A DNA stretch of 64,000 bases from an uncultured Eubacterium sp. (GCA_910583925.1 CAJTZJ010000002.1:1-64000), one strand, 5' to 3'. Counted from the stretch's first letter, positions 17,329 through 25,799 are shown. Program-made: numbers and translations. Notes: generated from the letters alone by a model not told the origin.

Positions 17329-17913
17329 ATGGATAAAAAGGATATAATAGAATTTTTTGATGTTTGTGCTTCGGAATGGGACAGCCGTATGTTTCGCAAC
17401 GAAGCCGTTATAAGTAAAATTCTTGATAATGCAAAGGTTGAAGAGGGAAAGGACATTCTTGATGTTGCCTGCGGAACGGGTGTGCTTTTCCCTGATTACA
17501 TAAAAAGAAAGGTAAAATCGCTTACGGGAATAGATATTTCTCCCAAAATGGCTGAAATTGCCAAAAATAAATTTTCCGGAGAAAATATTTCGGTTGTCTG
17601 CGGGGATGTTGAGGAGATTTCTTTTGATAAACAGTTTGACTGTATAATCGTATATAATGCTTTCCCCCATTTTTCTGATCCTGAAAGACTTGTTGAAAAA
17701 TTAAGCACAATGGTAAAAAAGGGCGGAGTGGTTACTGTTGCCCATGGAATGAGCAGGGAAAGGCTTGAAAAGCACCATTCGGGAGCGGCAAAAAATGTTT
17801 CCATAGGATTGATAGACGAGGATAAGCTTTCTGATATTTTCAAAAGATATTTAAAGGTAACAACTAAAATTTCTGATGATGAAATGTATCAGGTTGCAGG
17901 TATAAAAGAATAA
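17329..17913 (+). CDS. class I SAM-dependent methyltransferase
   Basis: 194 aa. Motif I DVACGTGVLFP, a following acidic residue in LTGIDISPKM, then CGDVEEISF and a post-motif II region IIVYNAFPHF define a Rossmann methyltransferase. Substrate unknown. It starts 9 nt after ecfT and ends at a terminator, so it is the last gene of the ECF operon. A link to the imported vitamin is possible but not shown. Confidence 0.85.
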   Translation: MDKKDIIEFFDVCASEWDSRMFRNEAVISKILDNAKVEEGKDILDVACGTGVLFPDYIKRKVKSLTGIDISPKMAEIAKNKFSGENISVVCGDVEEISFDKQFDCIIVYNAFPHFSDPERLVEKLSTMVKKGGVVTVAHGMSRERLEKHHSGAAKNVSIGLIDEDKLSDIFKRYLKVTTKISDDEMYQVAGIKE

Positions 17914-17922
17914 ATATAAATG

Positions 17923-17951
17923 AAAATCCCACGAGCTGTCGTGGGATTTTT
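17923..17951. terminator. bidirectional terminator
   Basis: 12-bp stem AAAATCCCACGA / TCGTGGGATTTT with a 4-nt loop, between the convergent methyltransferase and CsoR-like genes. Confidence 0.8.
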
Positions 17952-17965
17952 AATGATATAAGGAT

Positions 17966-18268
17966 TTATTTCATAAATTTATCAATTGCGTTGTTCAATT
18001 CTTCAATCATTTCTATGTTCCCATCCTCAAGGGCGTGAACAATGCAATGCTCCATATGGTCCTTAAGAATGACCTTGCCTGTATTGTTTATAGCGCTTTT
18101 TACGGCTGCAAGCTGAATTAAAACATCGCTGCAGTCATCTCCGCTTTCAACCATTTGCTTAACCTTTTGCAGATGCCCTATTGCCCGTGCAAGACGGTTT
18201 GAAACATCTTTTGTATGCTCGTGGGAGTGCGTATGATTATGTTTCTTTTCTGTTCTGGAATTCTCCAT
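17966..18268 (-). CDS. CsoR/RcnR-family metal-sensing repressor
   Basis: 100-aa all-helical DUF156 repressor. The Cys-His-Cys metal set is visible (DDCSDVLIQ, KDHMEHCIVH) and the N-terminus is histidine-rich (KKHNHTHSHEHT), suggesting binding of copper, nickel or a related ion. Such proteins repress metal efflux genes; none is adjacent, so its target is elsewhere. ATG at 18268 has GGAG 8 nt upstream; longer forms would start inside the tRNA terminator. Confidence 0.85.
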   Translation of the reverse strand: MENSRTEKKHNHTHSHEHTKDVSNRLARAIGHLQKVKQMVESGDDCSDVLIQLAAVKSAINNTGKVILKDHMEHCIVHALEDGNIEMIEELNNAIDKFMK

Positions 18269-18293
18269 AATGATTTTCTCCATCTGATTGATA

Positions 18294-18326
18294 AAAAAAC
18301 AAGCCATTCAAATGAATGAATGGCTT
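18294..18326 (-). terminator. tRNA-Gly terminator
   Basis: 10-bp inverted repeat AAGCCATTCA / TGAATGGCTT. On the minus strand a GTTTTTTTAT tail follows, immediately after the tRNA 3' end. Confidence 0.8.
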
Positions 18327-18328
18327 TA

Positions 18329-18404
18329 TGGAGCGGATTACGAGACTCGAACTCGCCACCTCCACCTTGGCAAGGTGGCGCTCTACCGGATGAGCTAAAT
18401 CCGC
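18329..18404 (-). tRNA. tRNA-Gly (GCC)
   Basis: Acceptor GCGGATT pairs with AATCCGC and is followed by discriminator T and an encoded CCA (18331-18329). The D arm has TAGCTCA...GGTAGAG, the anticodon loop is TTGCCAA (anticodon GCC) and the T arm has GTTCGAGTC. 76 nt including CCA. Confidence 0.96.
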
Positions 18405-18418
18405 AAGTTGCAATGCAA

Positions 18419-18447
18419 ATTATAATCAAAAACGAATCATTTGTCAA
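18419..18447 (-). promoter_or_regulatory. tRNA-Gly promoter
   Basis: Consensus TTGACA (18447-18442), 17-nt spacer, TATAAT (18424-18419), 14 nt before the tRNA 5' end. Confidence 0.8.
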
Positions 18448-18522
18448 TACCTAAATTGAAATTTTTTAAGCTTTTTTATTGCCGCTTTAGTTTTCTTTAT
18501 AATTAATTCTAAAATTTATCTG

Positions 18523-18601
18523 TTTACATATTCTGTTTTTTTTGTTAAAATGAAACTTAAGCTGACGATAGACAGACAATTGCGTCTGAAACGCATTTGT
18601 C
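18523..18601 (+). promoter_or_regulatory. dnaD promoter and hairpin leader
   Basis: TTTACA (18523-18528), 17 nt, TAAAAT (18546-18551). The leader carries an 11-bp stem with one mismatch, GACAATTGCGT (18575-18585) and ACGCATTTGTC (18591-18601). No known riboswitch is recognised. Confidence 0.55.
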
Positions 18602-18637
18602 CGAAATTTGCCGGCTTATGAAAGAAGAGGAATTTTA

Positions 18638-19651
18638 ATGGATTACAGTATTGTGCCGATAGGCGGTATCTGGATAAACGGCGCATTCAATGTGCCTCTT
18701 GCTGTTGTGGATAAATACATAAGGCTTGCAAGTGAATATCAGCTTAAAGCACTTCTTATTATTTTAAGTACAAATGGAAAAGGCTCATCTGCTGAAATTG
18801 CAAAAAAGCTTGGAATAACCTCATCCGATGCAGAGGAAATTATGGAATTCTGGCTTGAAGAGGGTGCTGTTGCTGCGGATGGAATGGAAGTAAAGCCAAG
18901 TCCTGCTCCGATTCAAGAGGAAGCAGCGGAGGCTGAAAAGCCGTCTAAAAAAATTCAGATAACCGCACCTGTATTAACACCAAAGGATATTGTTGACGCT
19001 GCGCAGGAAAATGCGGAAATCGCAGATCTTCTTAATGAATCTCAGGTTGTGCTTGGCAGAACGCTTAGTCATAATGAGCGTGAAATGCTTGTTAATATGG
19101 TTGATTTTTATGGTTTGAAATCGGAAATTGTATTGATGATTCTGCAATATTGGCGAAGTGTTAATGAAAAGGAAAGCAGCCGGGCAAAGGGGATTGCCTA
19201 TGTTTTGAAGATTGCACAGAATTGGCTTGATGACGGAATTGATACAATGGAAGCAGCCGAGGAAAAGCTTATGCAGCTTGAAAAAAGCAATAAGCTCTGG
19301 AAAGAAATCGCATCCCTTGCCGGTATTGCACACAAGAAGCCTACAATCAGGCAAGGTGAAATGGTGCTTGGCTGGAGTAATGACTTCAGTTTTGATATGA
19401 TTGCTGCTGCAATAGAACAGATGAGGGAAAATACGGCTTCACCATCGCTTGCTTATGTTGACAAAATTCTTAAGTCATGGAAAAAGAAAGGCATAAAAAG
19501 TCTTTCCGATGTTGAAAACGAAAGCAAAGAATTTGAAAAGAGCAAGTCAGAAAAGACCGGTAAAAAGGATGATAAGATAGAGGGTGCTCCGTCTTATGAT
19601 CTGAATGAAATAATGAAAAATGCACGAAACAATACGGATATAAAGTTTTAA
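18638..19651 (+). CDS. DnaD-domain primosome protein
   Basis: 337 aa. The N-terminal winged helix (LKALLIILSTNGKGSSAEIAKKLG) is followed by an acidic linker and two DnaD/DnaB-like helical repeats: one around HNEREMLVNMVDFYGLKSEIV with an LKIAQNWLDDGI end, the other ending in YVDKILKSWKKKGI. These YxxxI-type helices bind DNA and other primosome parts. DnaD-type proteins help load the replicative helicase at oriC or at restart sites. ATG at 18638 follows AGAGGAA. Co-transcribed with the helicase loader 11 nt downstream. Confidence 0.85.
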   Translation: MDYSIVPIGGIWINGAFNVPLAVVDKYIRLASEYQLKALLIILSTNGKGSSAEIAKKLGITSSDAEEIMEFWLEEGAVAADGMEVKPSPAPIQEEAAEAEKPSKKIQITAPVLTPKDIVDAAQENAEIADLLNESQVVLGRTLSHNEREMLVNMVDFYGLKSEIVLMILQYWRSVNEKESSRAKGIAYVLKIAQNWLDDGIDTMEAAEEKLMQLEKSNKLWKEIASLAGIAHKKPTIRQGEMVLGWSNDFSFDMIAAAIEQMRENTASPSLAYVDKILKSWKKKGIKSLSDVENESKEFEKSKSEKTGKKDDKIEGAPSYDLNEIMKNARNNTDIKF

Positions 19652-19662
19652 GAGGAATAAAT

Positions 19663-20634
19663 ATGTCTTATAACAGTTCAGCCTATCAGAAGGCAATAAA
19701 TATTTTGGAACGCAGGCGGGAAAAGGCAGCGCTTGAGGCCAATGCCAGAAAAGCTGAAATTCTGAGTAGGCTTCCTGAAATTGATGAGATTCAGTCAAAG
19801 CTTTCTGCAATCGGAATTTCAATTTCAAAATGCTTTTTTAATAAGGATAATAATGAAGCTGAAATTAAAAAGCTTGAGGCTGCGAGCCTTGCTCTGCAGA
19901 GAAAAAGAGAAGAAATTCTTGAAGCGAACGGCTATAGCAGCGATGCTTTATCAGAGCAGTATCTTTGTCCGTTTTGTAAGGACACGGGGTATTTCAACAA
20001 TCGTATGTGCTCCTGTCATAAGGAGATATTAAAGGAAAACGAAAGAAATTCATTAAGAAATTTTGCCCCGCTTGATGATTGTACCTTTGAAACCTTTGAT
20101 GTTCGGTATTATCCGGAAAGCGCAATGGATAACGGGATTTCTCCGAGAGAAAAGGCAGAAAGAATTCTTGAATCCTGCCGAACTTATGCACAAACCTTTA
20201 ATGAACATTCACCGAATCTTATCTTTATGGGAAAAACAGGGCTTGGTAAAACGCATTTAAGCCTTGCCATTGCAAATGCTGCAATCAATAAGGGCTATTC
20301 TGTTGTTTACGGCACAAGCCAAAATATTCTTTCCGATTTGCAGAATGAGCATTTCGGCAGAACAGAGAATAATCTTTATAATGAATATGATATACTAAAT
20401 ACCGATTTGCTTATCATTGATGATTTAGGAACGGAGTTTAAAAATTCTTATTCAATTGCCTGCCTTTATAATATTGTTAATACCAGAATTTTAAAGAAAA
20501 AGCCAACGATTATAAGTACGAATTATGATTTTAATCAGCTTGATGATGTTTATGATATGAGAATAACAAGCCGTATTGCCGGCGAATATTCAACCCTTGT
20601 TTTAGAAGGAAATGACATCAGATACATAAAATAA
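19663..20634 (+). CDS. DnaC/DnaI-like helicase loader ATPase
   Basis: 323 aa. An N-terminal coiled coil, a zinc-binding segment (CPFCKDTG and CSCHKE at about 105-120) and a C-terminal AAA+ domain with Walker A GKTGLGKTH and Walker B LLIIDDLGTE. This is the architecture of DnaI/DnaC loaders, which open and place the DnaB-type helicase ring. It follows the DnaD-domain gene, as expected for a primosome operon, and ends at a terminator. Confidence 0.88.
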   Translation: MSYNSSAYQKAINILERRREKAALEANARKAEILSRLPEIDEIQSKLSAIGISISKCFFNKDNNEAEIKKLEAASLALQRKREEILEANGYSSDALSEQYLCPFCKDTGYFNNRMCSCHKEILKENERNSLRNFAPLDDCTFETFDVRYYPESAMDNGISPREKAERILESCRTYAQTFNEHSPNLIFMGKTGLGKTHLSLAIANAAINKGYSVVYGTSQNILSDLQNEHFGRTENNLYNEYDILNTDLLIIDDLGTEFKNSYSIACLYNIVNTRILKKKPTIISTNYDFNQLDDVYDMRITSRIAGEYSTLVLEGNDIRYIK

Positions 20635-20648
20635 TTTTGCATAAGAAA

Positions 20649-20682
20649 AAGGATACCTTGGAAATGTTTCCTCGGTATCCTT
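20649..20682. terminator. terminator between dnaI-like and ABC ATPase genes
   Basis: Stem AAGGATACC..GGAAA / TTTCC..GGTATCCTT between convergent genes, with A and T runs on both sides; works in both directions. Confidence 0.75.
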
Positions 20683-20694
20683 AAATTTTTAGCT

Positions 20695-21498
20695 TTATTC
20701 ATCAGATGAAAGAAGCATACGGTCATTATCAAGCTCGCTTCCGCTTGTTATTTTGAACTTTTCAAGAAGATCTGCGGTTGTAAGCTTTTTCTTTTCTTCT
20801 CCGCTTACATCGTAAATGATTTTACCCTCATTCATCATAATGAGTCTGTTTCCTATTGCAAGGGCATCCTTCATATTGTGGGTAATCATAATGGTTGTAA
20901 GATTATCTTTTTCAACAATCTGGGTTGTAAGCTCAAGCACCTTGTGGGCTGTTTTGGGGTCAAGTGCAGCGGTGTGCTCATCAAGCAAAAGCAGCTTCGG
21001 CTTTTTCAGAGTTGCCATAAGAAGTGTTATGGCCTGTCTTTGTCCGCCTGAAAGAAGCCCAACCTTTGAAGTTAATCTTGTTTCAAGCCCTAAATCAAGT
21101 GATTTTAAAAGATCAATATAGCCTGCCTTTTCTTTTTTTGAAACACCGGGAGCAAGCGTTCTGAATTTACCTCTGCGGGATGCAAGTGCAAGGTTTTCCA
21201 ATATCTGCATATCTGCTGCAGTTCCGTTCATCGGGTCCTGAAAAACTCTGCCAAGAAATTTTGCTCTTTTGAATTCGGGCAGCTTTGTAACATCCTGTCC
21301 GTCAATCATGATTTTTCCGCTGTCAACAGGATAAACGCCTGCTATCATATTAAGCATAGTTGATTTGCCGGCACCGTTACCGCCGATAACGGTTACGAAA
21401 TCGCCTTCATTAAGGGTTAAATCTATACCGTTAAGGGCACGCTTTTCATTAACTGTTCCGGGGTTGAAGGTTTTATAAACACTTTTAATTTCAAGCAT
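20695..21498 (-). CDS. TrpZ-type ABC transporter ATPase
   Basis: 267-aa ABC ATPase with Walker A GGNGAGKST, signature LSGGQRQA and Walker B LLLLDEHTAALDPKT. The DEHTAALDP wording is typical of the ATPases that go with the ABC_sub_bind (TrpXYZ-like) transporters. ATG at 21498 is 8 nt from GGAGG, better than the upstream GTG. Last gene of the three-gene transporter; overlaps the permease by 8 nt. Confidence 0.85.
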   Translation of the reverse strand: MLEIKSVYKTFNPGTVNEKRALNGIDLTLNEGDFVTVIGGNGAGKSTMLNMIAGVYPVDSGKIMIDGQDVTKLPEFKRAKFLGRVFQDPMNGTAADMQILENLALASRRGKFRTLAPGVSKKEKAGYIDLLKSLDLGLETRLTSKVGLLSGGQRQAITLLMATLKKPKLLLLDEHTAALDPKTAHKVLELTTQIVEKDNLTTIMITHNMKDALAIGNRLIMMNEGKIIYDVSGEEKKKLTTADLLEKFKITSGSELDNDRMLLSSDE

Positions 21499-22390
21499 TT
21501 GCTGCACCTCCCTTTATCTTTTTGCGTATAACTTTATTTTTCCAATAAGGAACACCAAGGAATATGGCAACAACAATAGCAGTAAACAGCTTCAAGTCAT
21601 TAGCCGGAAGGCCAAGAGCAACAACAAGAGTAATAACAATATAATAAATTACCCCGCCGATTACAGCAGCTATAAGCTTTAATGCAAAATTCTTGAAAAT
21701 CTTGCCGAAGATAACTTCACCTATGATTACGGCTGCCAGTCCGATAACAATGGCACCTCTTCCCATATTAATATCCGAAAAGCCCTGGAATTGAGCAAGC
21801 AGAGCACCGGAAATTGCAACGATTCCGTTTGAAAGAACAAGCGCTATAACCTTATTAACATTTGTGTTGATTCCGTTCGCCCTTGCCATGTTTTGGTTGT
21901 TTCCTGTTGCACGGATAGAATGCCCCAGTTCTGTTCCGAAAAACCAGTAAAGAACTGCAATGATGATTGCAACAAAAATCAGACCGACAATGATAGATTT
22001 TTTATATTCAAGCAGATTTACGATAAAGTTATACTTGCTTGCATTTAAAGCCTGATTGGATTGCCCCATTATATCAAGATTAACGGAATAAAGTGCAAGC
22101 TGAGTTAAAATACCTGCAAGAATAGGGGGGATTCCGAATGCAGTATGGAATATTCCTGTTGCAAGCCCCGCAAGGCAGCCGGCTATAAAAGCAACTAAAA
22201 GTGATAAGTATACATTCATTCCGCCGATTGTGCACATTGCAAATGCAGCACCGCCGGTGCCGAAAGAGCCGTCAACTGTTAAGTCGGCAAAATCAAGAAT
22301 TCTGTAAGTGATATAAACGCCTATAGCCATTATACCCCATATAATACCTTGTGCTGCTGCACCGGGTATTGAAACAAAAAATGACGCCAT
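21491..22390 (-). CDS. TrpY-type ABC transporter permease
   Basis: 299-aa integral membrane protein with 8-9 hydrophobic segments, of the BPD_transp_2 (LivH-like) family; TYRILDFADLTVDGSF and RATGNNQNMARANGIN are family-typical. Start set at ATG 22390 (GGAGG 9 nt upstream), because the longer frame begins with a TTG inside a hairpin. It follows the binding-protein gene after a hairpin and overlaps the ATPase gene. Confidence 0.87.
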   Translation of the reverse strand: MASFFVSIPGAAAQGIIWGIMAIGVYITYRILDFADLTVDGSFGTGGAAFAMCTIGGMNVYLSLLVAFIAGCLAGLATGIFHTAFGIPPILAGILTQLALYSVNLDIMGQSNQALNASKYNFIVNLLEYKKSIIVGLIFVAIIIAVLYWFFGTELGHSIRATGNNQNMARANGINTNVNKVIALVLSNGIVAISGALLAQFQGFSDINMGRGAIVIGLAAVIIGEVIFGKIFKNFALKLIAAVIGGVIYYIVITLVVALGLPANDLKLFTAIVVAIFLGVPYWKNKVIRKKIKGGAANA

Positions 22391-22412
22391 AAAATCCTGA
22401 ACCTCCAATGAA

Positions 22413-22441
22413 AAGAGCGATAAGAACAACTTATCGCTCTT
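22413..22441 (-). terminator. intra-operon hairpin
   Basis: 12-bp stem AAGAGCGATAAG / CTTATCGCTCTT between the binding-protein and permease genes, with only TTTT after it on the minus strand. Probably a partial terminator or mRNA stabiliser that keeps binding protein in excess. Confidence 0.6.
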
Positions 22442-22463
22442 GTTTTGTTATATTTTAAAACAA

Positions 22464-23450
22464 TTATGCTGCTGTGTCAATAGCAACATAATCGGTTGGA
22501 ACATTAATTCCAAGCTCTTTGCAGATTTCAGCATTATATTTTTTTGTGAATTTCGGAGCATATCCGATTTCCATTTCAGCAGGATTTGTTCCGTTCTGAA
22601 GAATATCGGCAGCCATTTCGCCTGCTGTATATCCGATATCATAATAGCTGATTGTAAGGGTAACAATACCGCAGCCCTTTGCGATACCCTCTTCGCCTGC
22701 AAAAACAGGCTTTTTAGCAGGTCTTGCAACTGCATCAATAATTCCTGTATTCTTTGCAGCTGTATTGTCTGTAGGAACATAGATTGCATCATTTTCAGAT
22801 ACAGCCTTTGAAACGATAGCCTGAAGCTCATTTGAATCTGCAAACGGATATTCTGTTGCCGTAATTCCCGATTCAGCAAGATATTTTGCAACTTCTGTTG
22901 CCTGATATTTTGAATTTGCCTCTCCTGAACAGTAAATAATGCCGACAGTTTTGATTTCAGGGGCAATTTCCTTAATCATTGCTGCCTGCTGGTCAAGCGG
23001 AGCAAGGTCTGATGTTCCTGTTACATTAGTGCCGGTTTTACCTGAAAAATTATCAATGCCGAGTGCAACGCCGTATTCTGTTACGGAGGTTCCAACAATC
23101 GGAATTTCCTTTGTTGCGGAAACGGCAGCCTGAACAACAGGAGTTGCATTGGCCATGATTAAATCAACCTTGTTTGTTGCATAACGGTTAACGATAGTTG
23201 AACAGTTTGTAACCTCGCCCTGGGCGGTATTGTATTCAAATTCAACCTTGTCTTCACCAAGCTTATCCTGAAGTGCTTTTTTGAAGCCTTCGGTTGCATC
23301 GTTAAGTGCAGGATGATCCTCCCACTGCGCAATTCCTACTTTATAAGTGCCGTTTGTTTCACTGTTTGATGATGAGCAGGCTGCAAAAACAGTTCCTACC
23401 AATACAACTGCAATGCAGACTGCAATTATGCTTTTAATAGATTTTTTCAT
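22464..23450 (-). CDS. TrpX-type ABC substrate-binding lipoprotein
   Basis: 328 aa. A lipoprotein signal peptide ends in VFAAC (Cys about 25), followed by an ABC_sub_bind fold (PF04392 type): VGIAQWEDHPALNDATEGF, GVALGIDNFSGKTGTNVTGTSD, VPTDNTAAKN. In Firmicutes this family, with its permease and ATPase, is linked to tryptophan (or tyrosine) uptake; the ligand here is inferred, helped by the adjacent DAHP synthase. Strong AAGGAG site. The promoter at 23519-23547 carries a palindrome at 23481-23506. Confidence 0.87.
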   Translation of the reverse strand: MKKSIKSIIAVCIAVVLVGTVFAACSSSNSETNGTYKVGIAQWEDHPALNDATEGFKKALQDKLGEDKVEFEYNTAQGEVTNCSTIVNRYATNKVDLIMANATPVVQAAVSATKEIPIVGTSVTEYGVALGIDNFSGKTGTNVTGTSDLAPLDQQAAMIKEIAPEIKTVGIIYCSGEANSKYQATEVAKYLAESGITATEYPFADSNELQAIVSKAVSENDAIYVPTDNTAAKNTGIIDAVARPAKKPVFAGEEGIAKGCGIVTLTISYYDIGYTAGEMAADILQNGTNPAEMEIGYAPKFTKKYNAEICKELGINVPTDYVAIDTAA

Positions 23451-23480
23451 AAACGCTTCTCCTTAAAATATGTAATTTGC

Positions 23481-23547
23481 AATCGCTTTAAAGCATTAAA
23501 GCGATTCGTGATAAAAATATATTACCATATATAAAAAAGCCTGTCAA
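23481..23547 (-). promoter_or_regulatory. transporter promoter with CTTTAA palindrome
   Basis: TTGACA (23547-23542), 17 nt, TAATAT (23524-23519), then an inverted repeat with perfect 10-bp arms AATCGCTTTA / TAAAGCGATT at 23481-23506. The -35 lies in the right part of the preceding gene's terminator. Candidate operator shared with three other promoters. Confidence 0.65.
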
Positions 23548-23575
23548 ACAAATTAATCTGTTTAACAGGCTTTTT
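23534..23575 (-). terminator. terminator of the DAHP synthase gene
   Basis: 11-bp stem AAAAAGCCTGT / ACAGGCTTTTT with an inner helix, followed on the minus strand by TTTTTT. It overlaps the -35 of the next promoter. Confidence 0.7.
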
Positions 23576-23619
23576 GTGTTACTTTAACAAGTGAGCGGCT
23601 GTTCTTTTGTGCATATTTT

Positions 23620-24678
23620 TTACAGCTGATCTGCTATTGAATAAATTAGATTTTTGGATTTTTCCCATCCAAGGCAAGGGTCTGTAATGGATTTTCCGTA
23701 AATGCCGTCATCAATTTTCTGACATCCGTCTTCAATATAGGATTCAATCATAAAGCCTTTAACGAATCGGTTTATATCCTTGCTGTGGCGCATTGAATGA
23801 AGCACCTCATTTGCAATTCGTATCTGCTCTTCATATTTTTTTCCGCTGTTTGAGTGATTGGTATCTACGATAACTGCAGGATTTTTGTAGCTTCTGTCTG
23901 CCCCATACATATTATAAAGCGTTATCAGGTCTTCATAATGATAGTTTGGGTGGCAGATGCCATGCTTGTCTACACCGCCTCTTAAAATGGCGTGTGCAAG
24001 CTCATTGCCATTAGAGTTAACCTCCCAGCCACGATAAATAAAAGTATGGCTGCCTTGCGCTGCGGTAATGGCATTCAGCATAACGCCGTAATCGCCGCTT
24101 GTTCCGTTTTTCATTCCGCAGGGAATATCCATTCCGCTTGCTGTTAATCTATGATCCTGGTTTTCAACGCTTCTTGCGCCTACTGCAACATAGGACAGCA
24201 AATCGCTTAAATAACGGTAATTAGATGGGTAAAGCATTTCATCAGCACAGGTTAAGCCTGTTTCTTCAATTGCCTTTGCATGGAGTGAACGAACGGCTAT
24301 AATACCATCGTACATATCAGGCTCGCCGCTTGGGTTTGGCTGATGCAGAAGCCCTTTGTAGCCGGCACCTGTTGTTCTTGGCTTTCCGGTATAAATTCTC
24401 GGAATGATTATAATTTTTTCGCTAACCTCTTTTTGAATATCGGCAAGGCGGTGAACATAATCAAGCACGCTTTCTTCTCTGTCTGCTGAGCAGGGACCGA
24501 TTATAAGCAGAAATTTGTTGCTTTCTCCTTTGAAAACCTTTGCGATTTCCTCATCTCGCTTTTTCTTTATTTCAGCTGATTTTTCACGCAGCGGATAAAG
24601 CTCCTTAACCTCCTTTGGTATAGGAAGCTTGCGAACAAACTGCATATTTTTCATTGAGTTATCTTCTGTTATCATCAT
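23620..24678 (-). CDS. DAHP synthase (3-deoxy-7-phosphoheptulonate synthase), class I AroFGH type
   Basis: 352 aa. Condenses phosphoenolpyruvate and erythrose-4-phosphate, the first step to chorismate and aromatic amino acids. The family blocks are intact: LLIIGPCSADREES, IPRIYTGKPRTTGAGYKG, SVENQDHR, GMKNGTSGD, VDTNHSNSGKK, IESYIEDG. Monocistronic between two terminators, with its own promoter and an AT-rich inverted repeat overlapping it. It lies next to a Trp-type transporter, which fits coordinated control. ATG 24678 with GAGG upstream. Confidence 0.94.
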   Translation of the reverse strand: MMITEDNSMKNMQFVRKLPIPKEVKELYPLREKSAEIKKKRDEEIAKVFKGESNKFLLIIGPCSADREESVLDYVHRLADIQKEVSEKIIIIPRIYTGKPRTTGAGYKGLLHQPNPSGEPDMYDGIIAVRSLHAKAIEETGLTCADEMLYPSNYRYLSDLLSYVAVGARSVENQDHRLTASGMDIPCGMKNGTSGDYGVMLNAITAAQGSHTFIYRGWEVNSNGNELAHAILRGGVDKHGICHPNYHYEDLITLYNMYGADRSYKNPAVIVDTNHSNSGKKYEEQIRIANEVLHSMRHSKDINRFVKGFMIESYIEDGCQKIDDGIYGKSITDPCLGWEKSKNLIYSIADQL

Positions 24679-24700
24679 AAGCTATTACCTCTGTTATATT

Positions 24701-24751
24701 TAACTTAATATTAATTAAAGTTATTCTATTACTTTATTATAAACTTGTCAA
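24701..24751 (-). promoter_or_regulatory. DAHP synthase promoter with inverted repeat
   Basis: TTGACA (24751-24746), 17 nt, TAGAAT (24728-24723), then TAACTT..AAGTTA (24701-24723), whose minus-strand reading starts TAACTTTAA and ends TTAAGTTA. The same placement as at the neighbouring promoters. Confidence 0.55.
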
Positions 24752-24780
24752 TAAAAAAGGGAACAGCTTATGCCGTTCCC
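24752..24780 (-). terminator. terminator of the aldolase-like gene
   Basis: GGGAAC / GTTCCC arms (24759-24764, 24775-24780) followed on the minus strand by TTTTTTAT. Confidence 0.75.
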
Positions 24781-24799
24781 ATAAAATGGATATATGATT

Positions 24800-25777
24800 T
24801 TAAAAATTGTCAAGAAGTGATTTGTAAAATTCGCAGTAATCCGTTCTTTCGTCGGCAGTAAATGCCATTGCTTCTCTTGGATGGCGGTTGAGCTGACCGG
24901 TAAGCATATATTGAATATCATAGCCCCATACAACGCCGCTTTCTTTAAGAGGCAGCATATATTTTTCAATGAAGGTTAAAAGGCTGTAAAGATTATACTT
25001 GGGATTTTTCAGGAATCCAAGCAAAAGCTCCATAGCACAGTTTCCTGCACCTCTGCCCATAGCCATTGCCGTAGCATCAAGGTATGATACACCGTAAGAC
25101 ATGGTTTCAATTGTGTTTGCAAAGGCAAGATTCTGGTTGTTATGAGCGTGGAAACCGATTGCTTTTCCGTATTTTTCTCCGATTTCAAGATATTTCTTTG
25201 CAAGGTTTCCTGCATTTTCCGGATAGAGTGAGCCATAGGAATCAACAAGGTAGATAACATCAACGCTGCTTTGTCCGAGCATTTCAAGTGCATCCTCAAG
25301 CTGGTCATTGTTTGCCTGGCTTACTGCCATAATATTACAGGTTGTTTCATAGCCGAGATTGTGAAAATATTCAATCATTTCAACTGCTGCAGGAATTTGA
25401 TGAATGTAGCAGGCAACACGAATCATATCAATAACCGATTCTGATTTCGGAATAAAATCCTCTTTAAAATCACATCTGCCTACATCAGCCATAACGGCAA
25501 TTTTCATATCTGAAACATTATCGCCTACAATGCTTCTTATATCCGCTTCATCACAGAATTTCCATTTGCCGAATTTTTTTTGGTCAAAAAGATTTTTTGA
25601 AGCGCGATATCCGAATTCCATATAATCAACGCCGCATTTGATATTTGATTTATAAAGTTCAGTTACAAATTCATCCGTAAATTCAAAATTGTTGCAGAGT
25701 CCGCCGTCTCTGATTGTTGCATCAAGCACCTTAACATCTGTGCGGACTGTCATTAAACTGCCTTTTCTTGGTGCCAT
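24800..25777 (-). CDS. HMGL-like aldolase catalytic domain protein
   Basis: 325 aa of the DRE-TIM metallolyase superfamily: the N-terminal motif VLDATIRDGG gives the metal and base residues, GFHAHNNQNLAFAN the His-X-His metal ligands, and AMGRGAGNCAMELLL the end of the barrel. Relatives include 4-hydroxy-2-oxovalerate aldolase and isopropylmalate synthase; the C-terminal domains of those enzymes are missing and the true reaction is unknown. ATG at 25777 (9 nt from AAGGAG) is preferred to the one directly abutting the ribosome site. Promoter with a CGCTTTAAAG palindrome. Confidence 0.8.
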   Translation of the reverse strand: MAPRKGSLMTVRTDVKVLDATIRDGGLCNNFEFTDEFVTELYKSNIKCGVDYMEFGYRASKNLFDQKKFGKWKFCDEADIRSIVGDNVSDMKIAVMADVGRCDFKEDFIPKSESVIDMIRVACYIHQIPAAVEMIEYFHNLGYETTCNIMAVSQANNDQLEDALEMLGQSSVDVIYLVDSYGSLYPENAGNLAKKYLEIGEKYGKAIGFHAHNNQNLAFANTIETMSYGVSYLDATAMAMGRGAGNCAMELLLGFLKNPKYNLYSLLTFIEKYMLPLKESGVVWGYDIQYMLTGQLNRHPREAMAFTADERTDYCEFYKSLLDNF

Positions 25778-25799
25778 AATTAACATCTCCTTGCTTTAA

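Noticed and set aside
18178..18447. 89-codon frame covering the tRNA-Gly gene
   Set aside because: It crosses the tRNA, its promoter and terminator, and is not coding.
22448..22966. 172-codon minus-strand frame inside the TrpX-type gene
   Set aside because: An alternative frame of the binding-protein gene; low-complexity glutamine/leucine composition.
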